Assembly: GCF_004126535.1 (NCBI RefSeq)
Contig: NZ_PPCV01000013.1
Span: 1 to 54,842, forward strand
Length of the DNA: 54,842 nucleotides
DNA from: Propioniciclava flava
GTDB lineage: Bacteria > Actinomycetota > Actinomycetes > Propionibacteriales > Propionibacteriaceae
Reading direction: 5' to 3'
Position 1 is the stretch's first letter. Every line of letters starts with the position of its first letter. The translations under genes and the position numbers were made by a program. This document shows, one piece after another, positions 40,698 to 51,096 of the stretch. The notes under the pieces were generated by a model. The model searched no databases, was not told the DNA's origin, and saw nothing but the letters and a program-made list of their open reading frames with translations.

Positions 40698-41674
40698 CCC
40701 CAGCACAGTTCCGCGCGGAGAACGCCGCCTCCGGTGAGTTCGTCCGTCAGCCCAACCGGTTCTCTGGCCGCATCAGCACCGACTCCGACGCCCAACCTGG
40801 GGAAGGACCCGACGCACAGGGTCGTTGGCCCGTGGAGCCGGGACGCTATCGGCTGATCGTGTCGCGGGCTTGCCCCTGGGCGCATCGGGCGATCATCGTC
40901 CGCGGTCTGCTCGGGCTCACCGACGTGATCTCGCTCGGCGTCGTCGACCCGATCCGCGACGAACGCGGCTGGCGGTTCTGGCTGGATGAGGGCCATCGCG
41001 ACCCCGTGCTCGGGATCGAGTTTCTGGAGGAGGCCTAGACCAACACCGCCCCTGACTACGCCGGACGAGTGACCGTGCCCGCGATGATCGACACGGTGAC
41101 GGGGCAGGTTGTCACCAACGACTACCCGCAGATCACGCTTGATCTCTCGACCCAGTGGGCGGCCTACCACCGTCACGGCGCTCCCAGGTTGCTGCCGGAG
41201 CACCCCCAGGAGCGTGCCGAACACGATCGGTTGGTGGACGAGATTTTTGCTGACGTGAACAACGGGGTCTACCGGACCGGGTTCGCCACCTCGCAGGACG
41301 CCTACGACGCAGCGTACGACCGGCTGTTCGCCCGCCTGGACGCCCTTTCTGCACGGTTGGCCACACGCCGGTTCCTTATGGGAGCGCACCTCACTGAGGC
41401 GGACGTGCGGCTGTTCACGACGCTGGTGCGCTTCGACGCCGTCTACCACGGCCACTTCAAGTGCAACCGCAACAAGCTCACCGAGGATCCGGTGCTGTGG
41501 GCTTACGCCCGCGACGTGTTCCAGCAGCCCGGCTTCGGGGACACGGTCGACTTCGACCACATCAAACGCCACTACTACGCCACCCACGAGCAGATCAATC
41601 CGACCCGCATCGTCCCGCGCGGTCCCGACATCGACGGCTGGCTGTCTGATCCGGGCCGCGCCTCTTGGGGGTGA
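40694..41674 (+). pseudogene. Glutathionyl-hydroquinone reductase homologue (GST Omega-like) with in-frame TAG
   Basis: Homologue of YqjG/ECM4. RYRLIVSRACPWAHRAIIVR holds the catalytic CPWAH, then DVISLGVVDPIRDERGW. After TAG the same frame gives APDYAGRVTVPAMIDTVTGQ, VVTNDYPQITLDLSTQW and AHLTEADVRLFTTLVRFDAVY. The stop at 41036-41038 follows FLEEA where the family normally has Tyr, so a TAC-to-TAG change interrupts an otherwise intact 326-codon gene. In Actinobacteria the thiol partner may be mycothiol rather than glutathione. Its ATG overlaps the cysK stop, placing it in the cysK operon behind the Cys-rich leader. Confidence 0.85.
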
Positions 41675-41741
41675 AGTGGGCTTGTGTTGCGGAGGCTCGC
41701 GTGGCCTACTGGAAACAAGAAAAACTTGAAGGAGCAACTAA

Positions 41742-42593
41742 ATGGGCACTATCGCTGTCACGGGAGCCACCGGACACCTCGGCGGCCTGATCATCGACGC
41801 CATCCTCGCCCGTGGGGTCGCCGCCTCCGATGTTCTCGCCATCGTGCGTGACCCCGCCAAGGCTGCCCGCCTGCCCGAAGGCGTCCGCGTCGCAGAGGCC
41901 TCCTATGAGGACCAGGCTGCGCTCACCGCCGCCCTGACCGGTGTGGACACCCTGCTGTTCGTCTCGGGGAGCGAGCCCGGGAAGCGTGCCGCTCAGCACC
42001 GCAACGTCGTCGCCGCCGCGCAAGAAGCGGGCGTCGGATTCATCGCCTACACGAGCCTGCTGGACGCCGACACCTCAGCGCTGTCGCTGGCCGAGGAGCA
42101 CGTGATCACCGAGAAGTTGCTTGCTGACTCCGGGATCGACCACGCCGTACTGCGCAACGGCTGGTACTGGGAGAACTACGCCTCAGCCCTGTCTGGCGCT
42201 GCGGCGTCCGGTGAGTTCCACGGGGCAGCAGGGGAGGGCCTCGTCTCCGGGGCTGCCCGCAAGGACTACGCCGAGGCTGCGGCCGTCGTCGGAACCACGC
42301 CTGGGCATGCGGGCAAGGTGTACGAGCTGGCCGGGGATCCCGCGCTCAGCTACCCGCAGATCGCCGAGGGTATCGCGGAGGTGACGGGGCGTCTCGTCGT
42401 CTACGTCAACCAGTCCGAGGCGGCGTATGCCGACCAACTCGCCAGCCACGGGCTGCCGCAGGAAGTCGCACAGATGCTCGCCGGATGGGACACCGCCATC
42501 GCTGGTGGCGCGCTCTTCTCCACGAGCACGGATCTCGCCGACCTCATCGGACGCCCCAGCACCTCGCTGGTGGAGACGCTGCGCGCGTTGTGA
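41742..42593 (+). CDS. NmrA/QorB-like NAD(P)-binding protein
   Basis: A 283-residue atypical SDR. Rossmann motif TGATGHLGGLIIDAIL at the N-terminus, VLAIVRDPAKAARLPEGVRV, VDTLLFVSGSE, FIAYTSLLDAD and VLRNGWYWENY match quinone oxidoreductase 2 (QorB) and NmrA-like proteins. It has no catalytic YxxxK in SDR spacing. It probably reduces quinones with NADPH or senses redox state. GAAGGAG lies 6 bases before ATG. It follows the hydroquinone reductase homologue, suggesting a quinone or thiol stress group. Confidence 0.87.
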   Translation: MGTIAVTGATGHLGGLIIDAILARGVAASDVLAIVRDPAKAARLPEGVRVAEASYEDQAALTAALTGVDTLLFVSGSEPGKRAAQHRNVVAAAQEAGVGFIAYTSLLDADTSALSLAEEHVITEKLLADSGIDHAVLRNGWYWENYASALSGAAASGEFHGAAGEGLVSGAARKDYAEAAAVVGTTPGHAGKVYELAGDPALSYPQIAEGIAEVTGRLVVYVNQSEAAYADQLASHGLPQEVAQMLAGWDTAIAGGALFSTSTDLADLIGRPSTSLVETLRAL

Positions 42594-42635
42594 GCTGATC
42601 GTTCCGGGCGGTTGGGCTGGCCCGAAGCAGGCAAC

Positions 42636-42668
42636 GGGGCCGCGTCACGGTGATCGTGACGCGGCCCC
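42636..42668. terminator. Bidirectional hairpin terminator
   Basis: GGGGCCGCGTCACG (42636-42649) and CGTGACGCGGCCCC (42655-42668) form a perfect 14-bp stem with a 5-base loop between the convergent NmrA-like and pckG genes. Confidence 0.75.
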
Positions 42669-42738
42669 TGCTGCGTTCGTCGAGGAAGGGACTGCCGCGC
42701 AGTTCTCGCAGCGGGTGATCCGCTCACGCGTTGTGCGC

Positions 42739-44577
42739 TCAGCCTTCGGCGCGGGCAATCCGCTCACGCAACGCGGAGAGTTGGTGGCGCAAGCGTTGCG
42801 GCACCCTGTCACCAAACTGCTCGAAGTACTCCTCGGTCAGGTCCGCCTCCTGGGCCCACGCTTGCGGATCCAAGGCGAAGATCTGATCCAGCGTGGCGTC
42901 GTCGAGATCAAGCCCCTCGATGTTCAGATCGCCGTGCTGGGGCAGTTGGCCGGAGAGGCCGTCGGTCGCGCCCACCTCACCCAGGACGCGCCGAAGCGCC
43001 CATTCGATCGGGCGCACGTTGTCGCCAAAGCCCGGCCACAAGAACCGGCCGTCCTCACCCTTGCGGAACCAGTTCACCTGGAAGATCGCCGGGGCCTTGT
43101 CGCCGAGCACCTCACCCATGTCGAGCCAGTGCTGCCAGTAATCAGCCATGTTGTACCCGCAGAACGGCAACATCGCGAACGGGTCGCGACGCAGGGAACC
43201 CACAGCGCCCTCCGCGGCGGCCGTCTGTTCGGAGGAGACAGTCGCGCCAATGAACACGCCGTGTTCCCAGTCGTAGGCCTGTGAGACCAGCGGCACGTTG
43301 GACGCCCGACGCCCGCCGAACAAGATGATGTCGAGCGGAACGCCCGCGGGATCGTCCCAGTTGTCGGCGATGGTCGCGGCCTGGTCGGCGGCCACGGTGA
43401 AGCGCGAGTTCGGGTGGGCAGCGGGCCGGTCCGAATCCGGCGTCCAATCCGCTCCCGTCCAGTCGAGCAGGTGGGCCGGAGGCTCCTTGGTCAGGCCCTC
43501 CCACCACACGTCGCCGTCGTCGGTGAGCGCCACATTGGTGAAGATCACATCGTGATCGAGCGCGGCGAGCGCGATCGGGTTGGTGGACGCCGACGTGCCG
43601 GGCGCCACCCCGAAGAACCCAGCTTCGGGATTGATTGCGTACAGGCGGCCGTCCTCGCCGGGACGCATCCAGGCAATATCATCGCCGATGGTCTCCACGC
43701 GGTACCCCGGAATGGTCGGCTGCAGCATCGCCAAGTTGGTTTTTCCGCACGCGCTCGGGAAGGCGGCTGCCACGTAGAAGACCTTGTCGTCGGCCTCGCG
43801 CGTGATCTTCAAGATCAGCATGTGTTCGGCGAGGGTGCCCTCCTCGCGTGAGAGCACGGACGCGATGCGCAACGCGAAGCACTTCTTTCCCAGCAGAGCG
43901 TTGCCGCCATATCCCGAACCGTACGACCAGATCTCCCGGGTCTCGGGGAAGTGGGTGATGTACTTCTCCTCGTTCGCGGGCCAGGGCACGTCGGGGCGCG
44001 CATTGCCCTCGGCGTCCACGAGCGGATAGCCGACCGAATGCATGGCCTTCACCCACGGCTGGCCCTGCGCGATCTCGTGCAGCACGTCCGCGCCAACTCG
44101 GGTCATGATGTCCATGCTGATCAGCACGTACGGGCTGTCGGTGATCTCGACGCCGACGCGCGAGATCGGGCTGCCGAGCGGCCCCATCGAGAAGGGGATC
44201 ACGTACATCGTCCGGCCGCGCATGCTGCCCGCGAACAGTCCGTCCAAGGTGTGCTTCATGGCTGTCGGCTCGGCCCAGTTGTTCGTTGGTCCGGCGTCGT
44301 CGGGGTCGACGGAGCAGATGAAGGTGCGCGACTCGACGCGGGCCACGTCCGAGGGCGTCGAACGAGCCAGGTAGGAGCCGGGGCGTTTCTCGGGGTTGAG
44401 GGGGATGAGCGAGCCGGCGTCCACCATCTCCTGGGTGACGCGTGCCTTCTGCTCGGCGGAGCCATCCACCCACTCGATGGCATCGGGCTGGGTGAGGGCA
44501 GCCATCTCGTCGACCCAGGCCACCAGGTCGGCGGGGGCGTTACTCGGAGCGTTGTTGAGGATGGTGTTTACGGTCAT
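42739..44577 (-). CDS. pckG: Phosphoenolpyruvate carboxykinase (GTP)
   Basis: A 612-residue GTP-dependent PEPCK interconverting oxaloacetate and PEP. The kinase P-loop with the hyper-reactive Cys is [16 protein letters not shown] near residue 270. [40 protein letters not shown] and [20 protein letters not shown] are family blocks. ATG 44577 with GGAG upstream. Single gene, closed by the shared hairpin at 42636. Confidence 0.97.
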   Translation of the reverse strand: MTVNTILNNAPSNAPADLVAWVDEMAALTQPDAIEWVDGSAEQKARVTQEMVDAGSLIPLNPEKRPGSYLARSTPSDVARVESRTFICSVDPDDAGPTNNWAEPTAMKHTLDGLFAGSMRGRTMYVIPFSMGPLGSPISRVGVEITDSPYVLISMDIMTRVGADVLHEIAQGQPWVKAMHSVGYPLVDAEGNARPDVPWPANEEKYITHFPETREIWSYGSGYGGNALLGKKCFALRIASVLSREEGTLAEHMLILKITREADDKVFYVAAAFPSACGKTNLAMLQPTIPGYRVETIGDDIAWMRPGEDGRLYAINPEAGFFGVAPGTSASTNPIALAALDHDVIFTNVALTDDGDVWWEGLTKEPPAHLLDWTGADWTPDSDRPAAHPNSRFTVAADQAATIADNWDDPAGVPLDIILFGGRRASNVPLVSQAYDWEHGVFIGATVSSEQTAAAEGAVGSLRRDPFAMLPFCGYNMADYWQHWLDMGEVLGDKAPAIFQVNWFRKGEDGRFLWPGFGDNVRPIEWALRRVLGEVGATDGLSGQLPQHGDLNIEGLDLDDATLDQIFALDPQAWAQEADLTEEYFEQFGDRVPQRLRHQLSALRERIARAEG

Positions 44578-44874
44578 GTCGACTCTCCATTCGGCTCAGG
44601 TCGCCCGTCCTCGTTGACGGATCAGACCTGCCTGATCGCTGCAACCATCGTGCCAAAGTGGCCATTTCTCACCAAATCGAGGTGCGATGTGCGTACACTT
44701 CCGCGCCCACACGTCGAGGGGGTGTGATTTTTGGTCCTCCAGCCCAGAAGTCGCGTCTGAGGGGGCGATGGGGAGGCGTTCTCCCCGGGCCATGCGGGGT
44801 GGGGGACGCGCCCCGACGGAGGCGTCGCTGCGGGACTAGCGCAGCCTCTGTTGCAGCCCTGAAGGGGAGTGCGG

Positions 44875-44903
44875 TTGGCGTCTGGCGCAGAAGGAGGTAT
44901 AGT
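44875..44903 (+). promoter_or_regulatory. Promoter of tRNA-Arg
   Basis: TTGGCG (44875-44880), exactly 17 bases, TATAGT (44898-44903). The tRNA starts 22 bases after the -10. The rest of the 300-base gap between pckG and this promoter holds no recognisable gene. Confidence 0.7.
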
Positions 44904-44924
44904 TATTTCCCGGTCACCGACCTT

Positions 44925-45000
44925 GCGCTCGTGGCTTAACGGATAGAGCAGCTGACTACGGATCAGCAGGTTGGGGGTTCGAATCCCTCCGAGCGCGCCA
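44925..45000 (+). tRNA. tRNA-Arg(ACG)
   Basis: GCGCTCG pairs with CGAGCGC; discriminator G and encoded CCA follow. The anticodon stem-loop CTGACTACGGATCAG shows ACG, read as ICG after deamination. The T-arm GGGGGTTCGAATCCC is canonical. 76 nt. Confidence 0.96.
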
Positions 45001-45001
45001 G

Positions 45002-45038
45002 AGTAAGCCCCGCACCGATCCCCGGTGCGGGGCTTACT
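45002..45038 (+). terminator. Hairpin terminator after tRNA-Arg
   Basis: AGTAAGCCCCGCACC and GGTGCGGGGCTTACT form a perfect 15-bp stem with a 7-base loop immediately after the tRNA. Confidence 0.85.
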
Positions 45039-45169
45039 ACTCATCTGAGGCGTCCGCCCTCGTCGCGCTGGGGACCCTCTCTCTCGAGAGTGTCAAGGGG
45101 CTCTGTTGGCATGAAGGCTCAAATCTGTGGGTGGAGGGATGCTGGCTCCGGAGCCCGCCGGAGGTTCTG

Positions 45170-47849
45170 ATGCTGAGAAAGCTCGTCGTTGCCGTTGCCG
45201 TTGCCTGGCTGACCTGCCTTCTGATGCTCCCCATTTCCCCTGCTGCCGCGCAGCAGACGTCAGCAGCACCGACGCCATCGCTGGCTGCAGACGCTGACGC
45301 GCAGCCCAGTGTCGTCCCGACACCTGCGACGGCGCCGCCATCACCGAGTTCCAGCGTCACCCCGACGCCTTCCGCCACTGCAGCGCGTTCGACGCCTGCG
45401 GCGACAACCGCTGCCGATCCCACTCCCGTTCGGACGCCCGCGGAAACGTCGCGGCCGTCCACGACGGCCGCGCAGAGCCGAGAGTTGGCACCCCTCGCGG
45501 CGGCTAATGTGTGTGCGCCGGGCCGGATTGTGGGCACGTGCGCGGCAATCTCGCGACGATCGACGTTGCCACAGGCGCCATGCAACGGTTGACCAGCCTC
45601 ACGGGTAACCAGTTCCCGGGCATGGCCGGCGCGTCGGGGCAGGCGTTGGCCGACTCCGGGACGGTGTACAGCATGGACGTCAATACCGACGGAACGTTTG
45701 CGGTACTGCCGTGGCAAAGCGTGTCTTCACGTCTCGTCGTGAGTGTGGTGAACCTCGCGACCAACAGCGTGAGCAATACAACGTTTGGCTCCGTGCCGGA
45801 GTCGTCCTTTCGAGGTGGCTGGAACTCCCTCCAGAGCAAGTTCTACTTCACGATCGGTGGCGTCTTGTACGTCTTCGACCCGTCGGCCTCAACTCCGACC
45901 AGCACTGCGATCGGCACGATCGCGAGCGCCACGGGCGAATCCATCCCCAACGGCGGCGACCTGTATTTCGACCGTTCGGGAAACATGTACTTGGTCGCGT
46001 CAAACGCGAGTTCGAGCGCCCTCTACCGGGTAGACGCGGCCCAGATCGCCAGCGGGGGCTTGAAGGCGACCAAGATGGTCGACCTCGTGGGGATCCCCAC
46101 CGGCAGTAACGCCAACGGCGTGGCTTCGCCTCGGACGGCTACCTGTATGTGTCGGTGAGTACGACGGGCGCCTCCCAACTGTTGAAGATCGATCCCGCGT
46201 CCGGTGCACAGATCGGGGCGACGCTGACGCTCAACAGCCCCGATGGTTCCATTCCGCCCAAGGTGGGCGACTTGGGTAACTGCGTCAGCCCGCGAACGTT
46301 GACGGTGGTGAAGAACATCGCCGGACGAGCCACACCCACGGACCAGTTCACGTTGCGCTTGCAGTCGGGGAACAGCACGCAAAGCGCCACCACGTCCGGC
46401 TCCACCCTGGGGCTCCAGACGGCCACGCAACTGGGGCCCTCCCCGGTCGTCCCGGGCAACAGCTACGCGTTGTCGGAGACTCCGGGCAACAGCGGAACCC
46501 GTCTGGGCCGCTACAGCACGACATGGCGCTGCACCGCAGCGGTCACGGGGGCAGAGGTGGCTACCGGGACGGGAACACTCCTCACCCTCATCTTCCCCGG
46601 CGACGCCGTCTCGAACGGCGCCGTGACCTGCACGGTCACGAACACGCCCGCGCCCGCGAGCCTCACGCTGCGTAAACAGTGGGTGTTCTCCGGGCCTGGT
46701 CTGCCGAGCGGCACCATCGCGAACGCTAACCTTGGCGCCGCTTTGCAAGCGGCTGGCTTGGCCGCGGACGCGGTGAGTTCGACCGTATCCGGCGTCACGA
46801 TCAACAACTCGGCGGCGACCAATCCGGGTTGGGACGGTACCGTCTCGGCGTTCCGCTCCGACACGGAAGGCGTCACCGAAACGGTGACGCTGCGCGGCGC
46901 CCTGGCCCAATGCTCGTGGCAACAAGACGCGACGGTCGCGTCGCTCACCTCCGGCGCGGTGACGACGACCACCACGAGCACCAGCCAAACCTTCACGGGG
47001 ACGCTCGTGGCCGGGGCTCAAACCTTGACGGTCACCAACACGGTGGTCTGCACTCGGCTGACCTTGGTCAAGCAGGTCGACAATACGGCCGCTGGGGCGT
47101 CGAGCGATACCCTGCTCCCCGGGGCCTGGGGCGGAAAACTCCACGCGACGCCGCTGGCGGGCGGAAACAGCATGACCGGCCAGTACGTCAATGGGGCCTT
47201 TGTCGGACAGTACGTGCCCGGCGGCACCTACCAGTTGAGTGAGGACGCCGTCGCGGGCTACGCCCAGCAGGCGCTCACCTGCGTCGCGCAACCATCGGGA
47301 ACGCCGGTCGCCGTCACCGCTCAGGGACGCGTGACGCTCACCCCCGGTCAAGACGTGCGGTGCACCTTCGCGAACGCTGCGCAGCCTGGCCAGGTCACGT
47401 GGAGCAAGAAGGCCGAGGGCACGAGCACTGACCTGCTCGCCGGATCGGTGTGGCGCATCGACGGGCCTGGTGGCCAGCAGCTCGCGGTGATCGACTGCAC
47501 CGCATCGCCCTGCACGGGAGCTGATCAGAACCCGGCGGTGGGGGCCTTCACGGTCACCGGGCTGACCTGGGGTTCTTACACGCTGAACGAGACGGTCGCG
47601 CCTCCCGGGTATGTGCGGAGCCTGACCCCGATCCCGTTCACGGTGGGCGCCGGACAGACCCCCGGTGCCGGGGCGTCCGTCGCCTTGGGCACCCTCCTCC
47701 ATAAGAAGACCCCGCCGGTCCTGCTTCCCCTGACGGGCGGGATGGGCACGGACGCCTACCTGGTCGCCGGCGGTGCCCTGCTGGCTTTGGCGATCAGCGT
47801 CGCGGTGGTCGCGAAGCGTTCGACGCGCAAACCTCACGATTCACAGTGA
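45170..47849 (+). pseudogene. Sortase-anchored SpaA-type surface protein, two frameshifts
   Basis: A cell-wall protein of about 890 residues read across three frames. Order: signal peptide LRKLVVAVAVAWLTCLLMLP; Pro/Thr/Ser-rich stalk; propeller-like domain from GNLATIDVATGAM; repeated adhesin domains (LTLRKQWVFSGPGLPSG; LTLVKQVDNTAAGASSDTLL); SpaA-like domain ending WGSYTLNETVAPPGYV; LPLTG motif at 47723-47737, membrane segment and basic tail. The frame changes near 45530 and near 46120. At the second, GGCGTGGCTTCGCC has lost one base before FASDGYLYVSVSTTGASQ. Start ATG 45170 with GGAGG upstream. No sortase or pilin gene lies in the window. Confidence 0.8.
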
Positions 47850-47941
47850 CCGGGGTGGCGTCGACCACCGGCACGCGCAGGGCGGGGGTGACGTGGCTGC
47901 CGGTTTGACCCGTCGGTGGGCCGACCAGTGAACTGGTCCGC

Positions 47942-49204
47942 ATGACCCCGCCCTCGGCACTCCCGCACCTCCAGCGCCGAGGAGACCTCCCCACGATGCG
48001 CCGCCGCGTCGAACTGCTGGCGTTCCTGTTCGCTGTCGTGTCGTTCGCGTTCTGGTTTGGCTTGGTGCTCAACGAGCCCCACAACGCCTTCCGCATCGAC
48101 GTGTTCGTCTATCGGGGCGGGGTGGAAGCGATCCAGGCCGGACGCCCCCTCTACGACCCGGTGTATGGGCCGCCGTACTTCGTGTATCCGCCGTTCGCCG
48201 CTCTCCTGTTTTGGCCGATGGCGTGGCTGAACGACACATTGCTCAGCGCCGCGATGATCACGGTCAACCTGATGCTGGTCATCTGGACGGTTGGCGTCAT
48301 CGCCCGCGAAGCGCGCGGCGCGGGCAGCATTATCACGCGGGGTGCGGCAGCCTGCCTGGGTATCGGGTTCACGTTCCTGCTCGTGCCCCTGGCCGATACT
48401 TTGTGGCTCGGACAGATCAACATCGTCCTCATGGCCCTCGTCGTCGCCGACCTCGTCGCCGCGTCCCGCGGACGCCGTTGGGCGGGCCTGGGCATCGGTA
48501 TCGCGGCCGGTATCAAGCTCACGCCCCTCCTGTTCGTCGTGTTACTGCTGTGGAACCGCCGCTGGCGTGCGGCCGCCGTCGCCTCAGGCACGTTCGCGCT
48601 GACCGTCCTGCTCGGGTTCCTCGTGCTGCCCCGCGACGCCGTCGACTTCTGGACGGTCGCCCTGCGCGACACCCGCCGCATCGCCCCCTCGGAGTGGATC
48701 GTCAATCAGTCCTTCGACGGCGTCATCGCGCGGTTGTGGCCAGGCGCCCCCGCCGGGGTCTGGCTGGTGGGCGCCGTCGTCGTCTGCGCCTGGGCGATCA
48801 TGCTCGCCGGACGCCTCCTGTCCCGACGCCTGCCGGTGCTGGCCGCGGCCGTCGTGGGGACGGCGTCCGCGTTTGCGGCTCCCTTTTCGTGGGAGCATCA
48901 CTGGATCTGGTTGGTGATCATGTGCTGGTGGCCGTTATGCGCGGCCATGGTCGGCTTCGCGAACCGCGATCGTCGATGGCCCTGGTGGGCGCTGGGCGCA
49001 CTGGGGATGATCCTGCTCACGGCCCGCTACGACAACGGCCACGGCCTCGCGATCGGGGTGTTCGCGTTCGGCGGCGCCGATAACGCCTCCTGGTGGACGA
49101 TGGCCTATCCGGCTGGGGCCCTGGCCGTCCTGATCTCTATGACGGTCGCCGAAATCCTCGGGCATCCGCCCCGCACCCCCAGGCTCGTCGCTGAGGAGCG
49201 CTAA
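47942..49204 (+). CDS. GT87-family membrane glycosyltransferase
   Basis: A 420-residue polytopic GT-C enzyme (DUF2029/GT87) with about ten hydrophobic segments. The acidic first loop reads FRIDVFVYRGGVEAIQAGRP, then PPYFVYPPFAALLFWP. The Asp in RIDVFVYRGG matches the catalytic region of polyprenyl-phosphomannose-dependent mannosyltransferases such as PimE. It probably mannosylates lipoglycans or wall polymers outside the membrane; acceptor unknown. ATG 47942 is used; ATG 47996 would remove a polar lead of 18 residues and is equally plausible. Confidence 0.85.
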   Translation: MTPPSALPHLQRRGDLPTMRRRVELLAFLFAVVSFAFWFGLVLNEPHNAFRIDVFVYRGGVEAIQAGRPLYDPVYGPPYFVYPPFAALLFWPMAWLNDTLLSAAMITVNLMLVIWTVGVIAREARGAGSIITRGAAACLGIGFTFLLVPLADTLWLGQINIVLMALVVADLVAASRGRRWAGLGIGIAAGIKLTPLLFVVLLLWNRRWRAAAVASGTFALTVLLGFLVLPRDAVDFWTVALRDTRRIAPSEWIVNQSFDGVIARLWPGAPAGVWLVGAVVVCAWAIMLAGRLLSRRLPVLAAAVVGTASAFAAPFSWEHHWIWLVIMCWWPLCAAMVGFANRDRRWPWWALGALGMILLTARYDNGHGLAIGVFAFGGADNASWWTMAYPAGALAVLISMTVAEILGHPPRTPRLVAEER

Positions 49205-49312
49205 CGCGTCCCGGCGCGCGGACGCGTCGCTCGAGAGCATCCAGGGTGGGACGGCGCGCGCGTCGCTACGTGGATCGCGCACAATAGAGGGTGCCCGACC
49301 ACAAGGAGTCAC

Positions 49313-49783
49313 ATGATCGTCCACACGTACGCACTCACCGCGCCGGTGAGTCCGTCTGCCGTCTGGCGGCACTGGGTGGACGTCGACCAGTGGGCCGACC
49401 ATTTCCCAGGCCTGAGGGCCTCCAAGCTCAACGGTCCGGTTGCCGTCGGTGCGGTCGGCCTGGTGCGTCCCCAGCGAGGGCCACGTTGGTCGTTTCGGAT
49501 CAGTGCTGTCGACCGGGCCAAGAAGCGGTTCGCGATTGAGCGCAAGGTGCTCTTCGGGGTGGTGCGGCTGGAGTTCGCGCTGCAACGGCCCGAAGAACTC
49601 GACGACGCGGACGCCTTCGAGCCGCCCCTGCCTGCGGGGCCGGACACGTGGTCCATGGTGTACACGGTGACCCTGACCGGGCCGCTGGCCGTGGTGTACG
49701 ACCGCGTCGCCGGACGCCCCATCGCCAAGCAATTGCCTGAACTCAGCGCGAGTGTCGCGGCGCAGTCGCCCCTCGACGACTGA
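49313..49783 (+). CDS. SRPBCC-family (polyketide cyclase/START-like) protein
   Basis: A 156-residue single-domain protein: VSPSAVWRHWVDVDQWADHF is the typical first helix of the START-like fold, followed by alternating strands (RWSFRISAVDRAKKRFAIER, TWSMVYTVTLTGPLAVVYDR). These proteins bind hydrophobic ligands; no ligand can be assigned. AAGGAG precedes ATG by 5 bases. Monocistronic as far as I can see. Confidence 0.82.
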   Translation: MIVHTYALTAPVSPSAVWRHWVDVDQWADHFPGLRASKLNGPVAVGAVGLVRPQRGPRWSFRISAVDRAKKRFAIERKVLFGVVRLEFALQRPEELDDADAFEPPLPAGPDTWSMVYTVTLTGPLAVVYDRVAGRPIAKQLPELSASVAAQSPLDD

Positions 49784-49900
49784 TTCCCGCCCTAGCCGTA
49801 GGCGTGCGCGAGGCGGCCCCGGAAGCGTTCTCGCAGGATCGCCGTGGCACGGCCCCGCATCCGAGCGATGAGGTGGACGCGGGACCGCACGTGGCCGCTA

Positions 49901-51010
49901 TCAGGCCGGGTAGGGAGCGAACGGCAGGTCGGGGAAGGCGTGAGACACGCCCGCATTACGCAGCACGCCGCCGTGGACGTTGAGCCCCTTCGCCAGGGCG
50001 GCATCGGAGGCGAGCGCCCCCTCCCAGCCGAGCCCAGCAAGCCGCTTCGCGAACGGCAGCGTCGCGTTGGCGAGGGCCCAGGTGGACGTGTTGGGCACCG
50101 CGCCGGGCATGTTCGCCACGCAGTAGAACAGCGAGTTGTGCACCGTGAACGTGGGGTCATCGTGGGTGGTGGGGCGGCTGTCCTCGAAGCATCCGCCCTG
50201 GTCGATGGCAATATCGACCAGCACCGATCCGGGCTTCATCTCGGCGACCATCTCGTTCGTGACGAGCTTGGGGGCCTTCTCCCCGGGCAGAAGCACCGAG
50301 CCGATCACCAGGTCAGCGTCGCGCAGGTGCTCCCGGACGGCCATCGCCGTCGACATCACCCCGGCCACCCGGTTCTCGTAGCGCCAAAACGTTTGCCGAA
50401 GCTTGCTCAGATCGGTGTCGAGGATCGTCACATCAGCGCCCATCCCCATGGCCACGTTGGCGGCGTTCTGACCGGCCGTGCCACCACCGAGGACGACGAC
50501 CTTCGCGTTCGGGACGCCGCCGACGCCGCCCATGAGGACGCCGCGCCCGCCCGAAGCCTTCAAGAGGGCTTGGGAGCCGACCGCGGGGGCGAGACACCCC
50601 GCCACTTCAGACATGGGGTACAGCAACGGCAGCAGACCGCTGTCCGCCTGCACCGTCTCGTAGGCGATGGCGGTCGTTCCGGCGTCCAGGAGGGCCCGGG
50701 TGAGCGGCTCGTTGGCGGCAAGGTGCAGATAGGTGAACAACACCAGATCCTCACGCAGCAACCCGTACTCGGACGCGATGGGCTCCTTGACCTTCATCAC
50801 CATCTCTCCGGCAGCCCAGGTTTCCTCGGCGGTGGGAAGGATGGTGGCGCCAGCGCGCTGGTAGGCCTCATCGGGTATGGACGAGCCGAGGCCCGCCCCT
50901 GCTTGCACAAACACCTCATGCCCAGCGCGCACCAACTCGTCCACGCTCACGGGCGTGACGGCGACACGAAATTCCTGGGTCTTGATCTCAGTGGGAACGG
51001 CGATCCGCAT
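49901..51010 (-). CDS. ald: Alanine dehydrogenase
   Basis: A 369-residue NAD-dependent enzyme interconverting L-alanine and pyruvate plus ammonia. N-terminal MRIAVPTEIKTQEFRVAVTP, VMKVKEPIASEYGLLREDLV with the substrate Lys, YLHLAAN and AYETVQ, then the Rossmann motif VVLGGGTAGQNAANVA and the signature LPGEKAPKLVTNEMVAEMKP. SVLVDIAIDQGGCFEDSRPT also fits. ATG 51010. Family length normally about 370, so complete. Confidence 0.96.
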   Translation of the reverse strand: MRIAVPTEIKTQEFRVAVTPVSVDELVRAGHEVFVQAGAGLGSSIPDEAYQRAGATILPTAEETWAAGEMVMKVKEPIASEYGLLREDLVLFTYLHLAANEPLTRALLDAGTTAIAYETVQADSGLLPLLYPMSEVAGCLAPAVGSQALLKASGGRGVLMGGVGGVPNAKVVVLGGGTAGQNAANVAMGMGADVTILDTDLSKLRQTFWRYENRVAGVMSTAMAVREHLRDADLVIGSVLLPGEKAPKLVTNEMVAEMKPGSVLVDIAIDQGGCFEDSRPTTHDDPTFTVHNSLFYCVANMPGAVPNTSTWALANATLPFAKRLAGLGWEGALASDAALAKGLNVHGGVLRNAGVSHAFPDLPFAPYPA

Positions 51011-51096
51011 GGCCGCGAGCGTAATGACCGATGAGGTCGCGCAGAATGCGGCCAGACTACGGTCTCGTTACAGCCGAACCGGCTCCGGTCAGGGGT

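Noticed and set aside
44622-45044. Minus-strand ORF containing GGIRTPNLLIRSQLLYPLS
   Set aside because: This is the well-known spurious translation of the antisense strand of a tRNA gene, here tRNA-Arg.
46023-47837. A 604-codon minus-strand frame opposite the surface protein
   Set aside because: No domain, signal or codon bias; the plus strand encodes adhesin domains with an LPLTG anchor.
49792-49900. Minus-strand basic peptide just after the ald stop codon
   Set aside because: It belongs to a frame that overlaps ald out of phase; no start, no motif.
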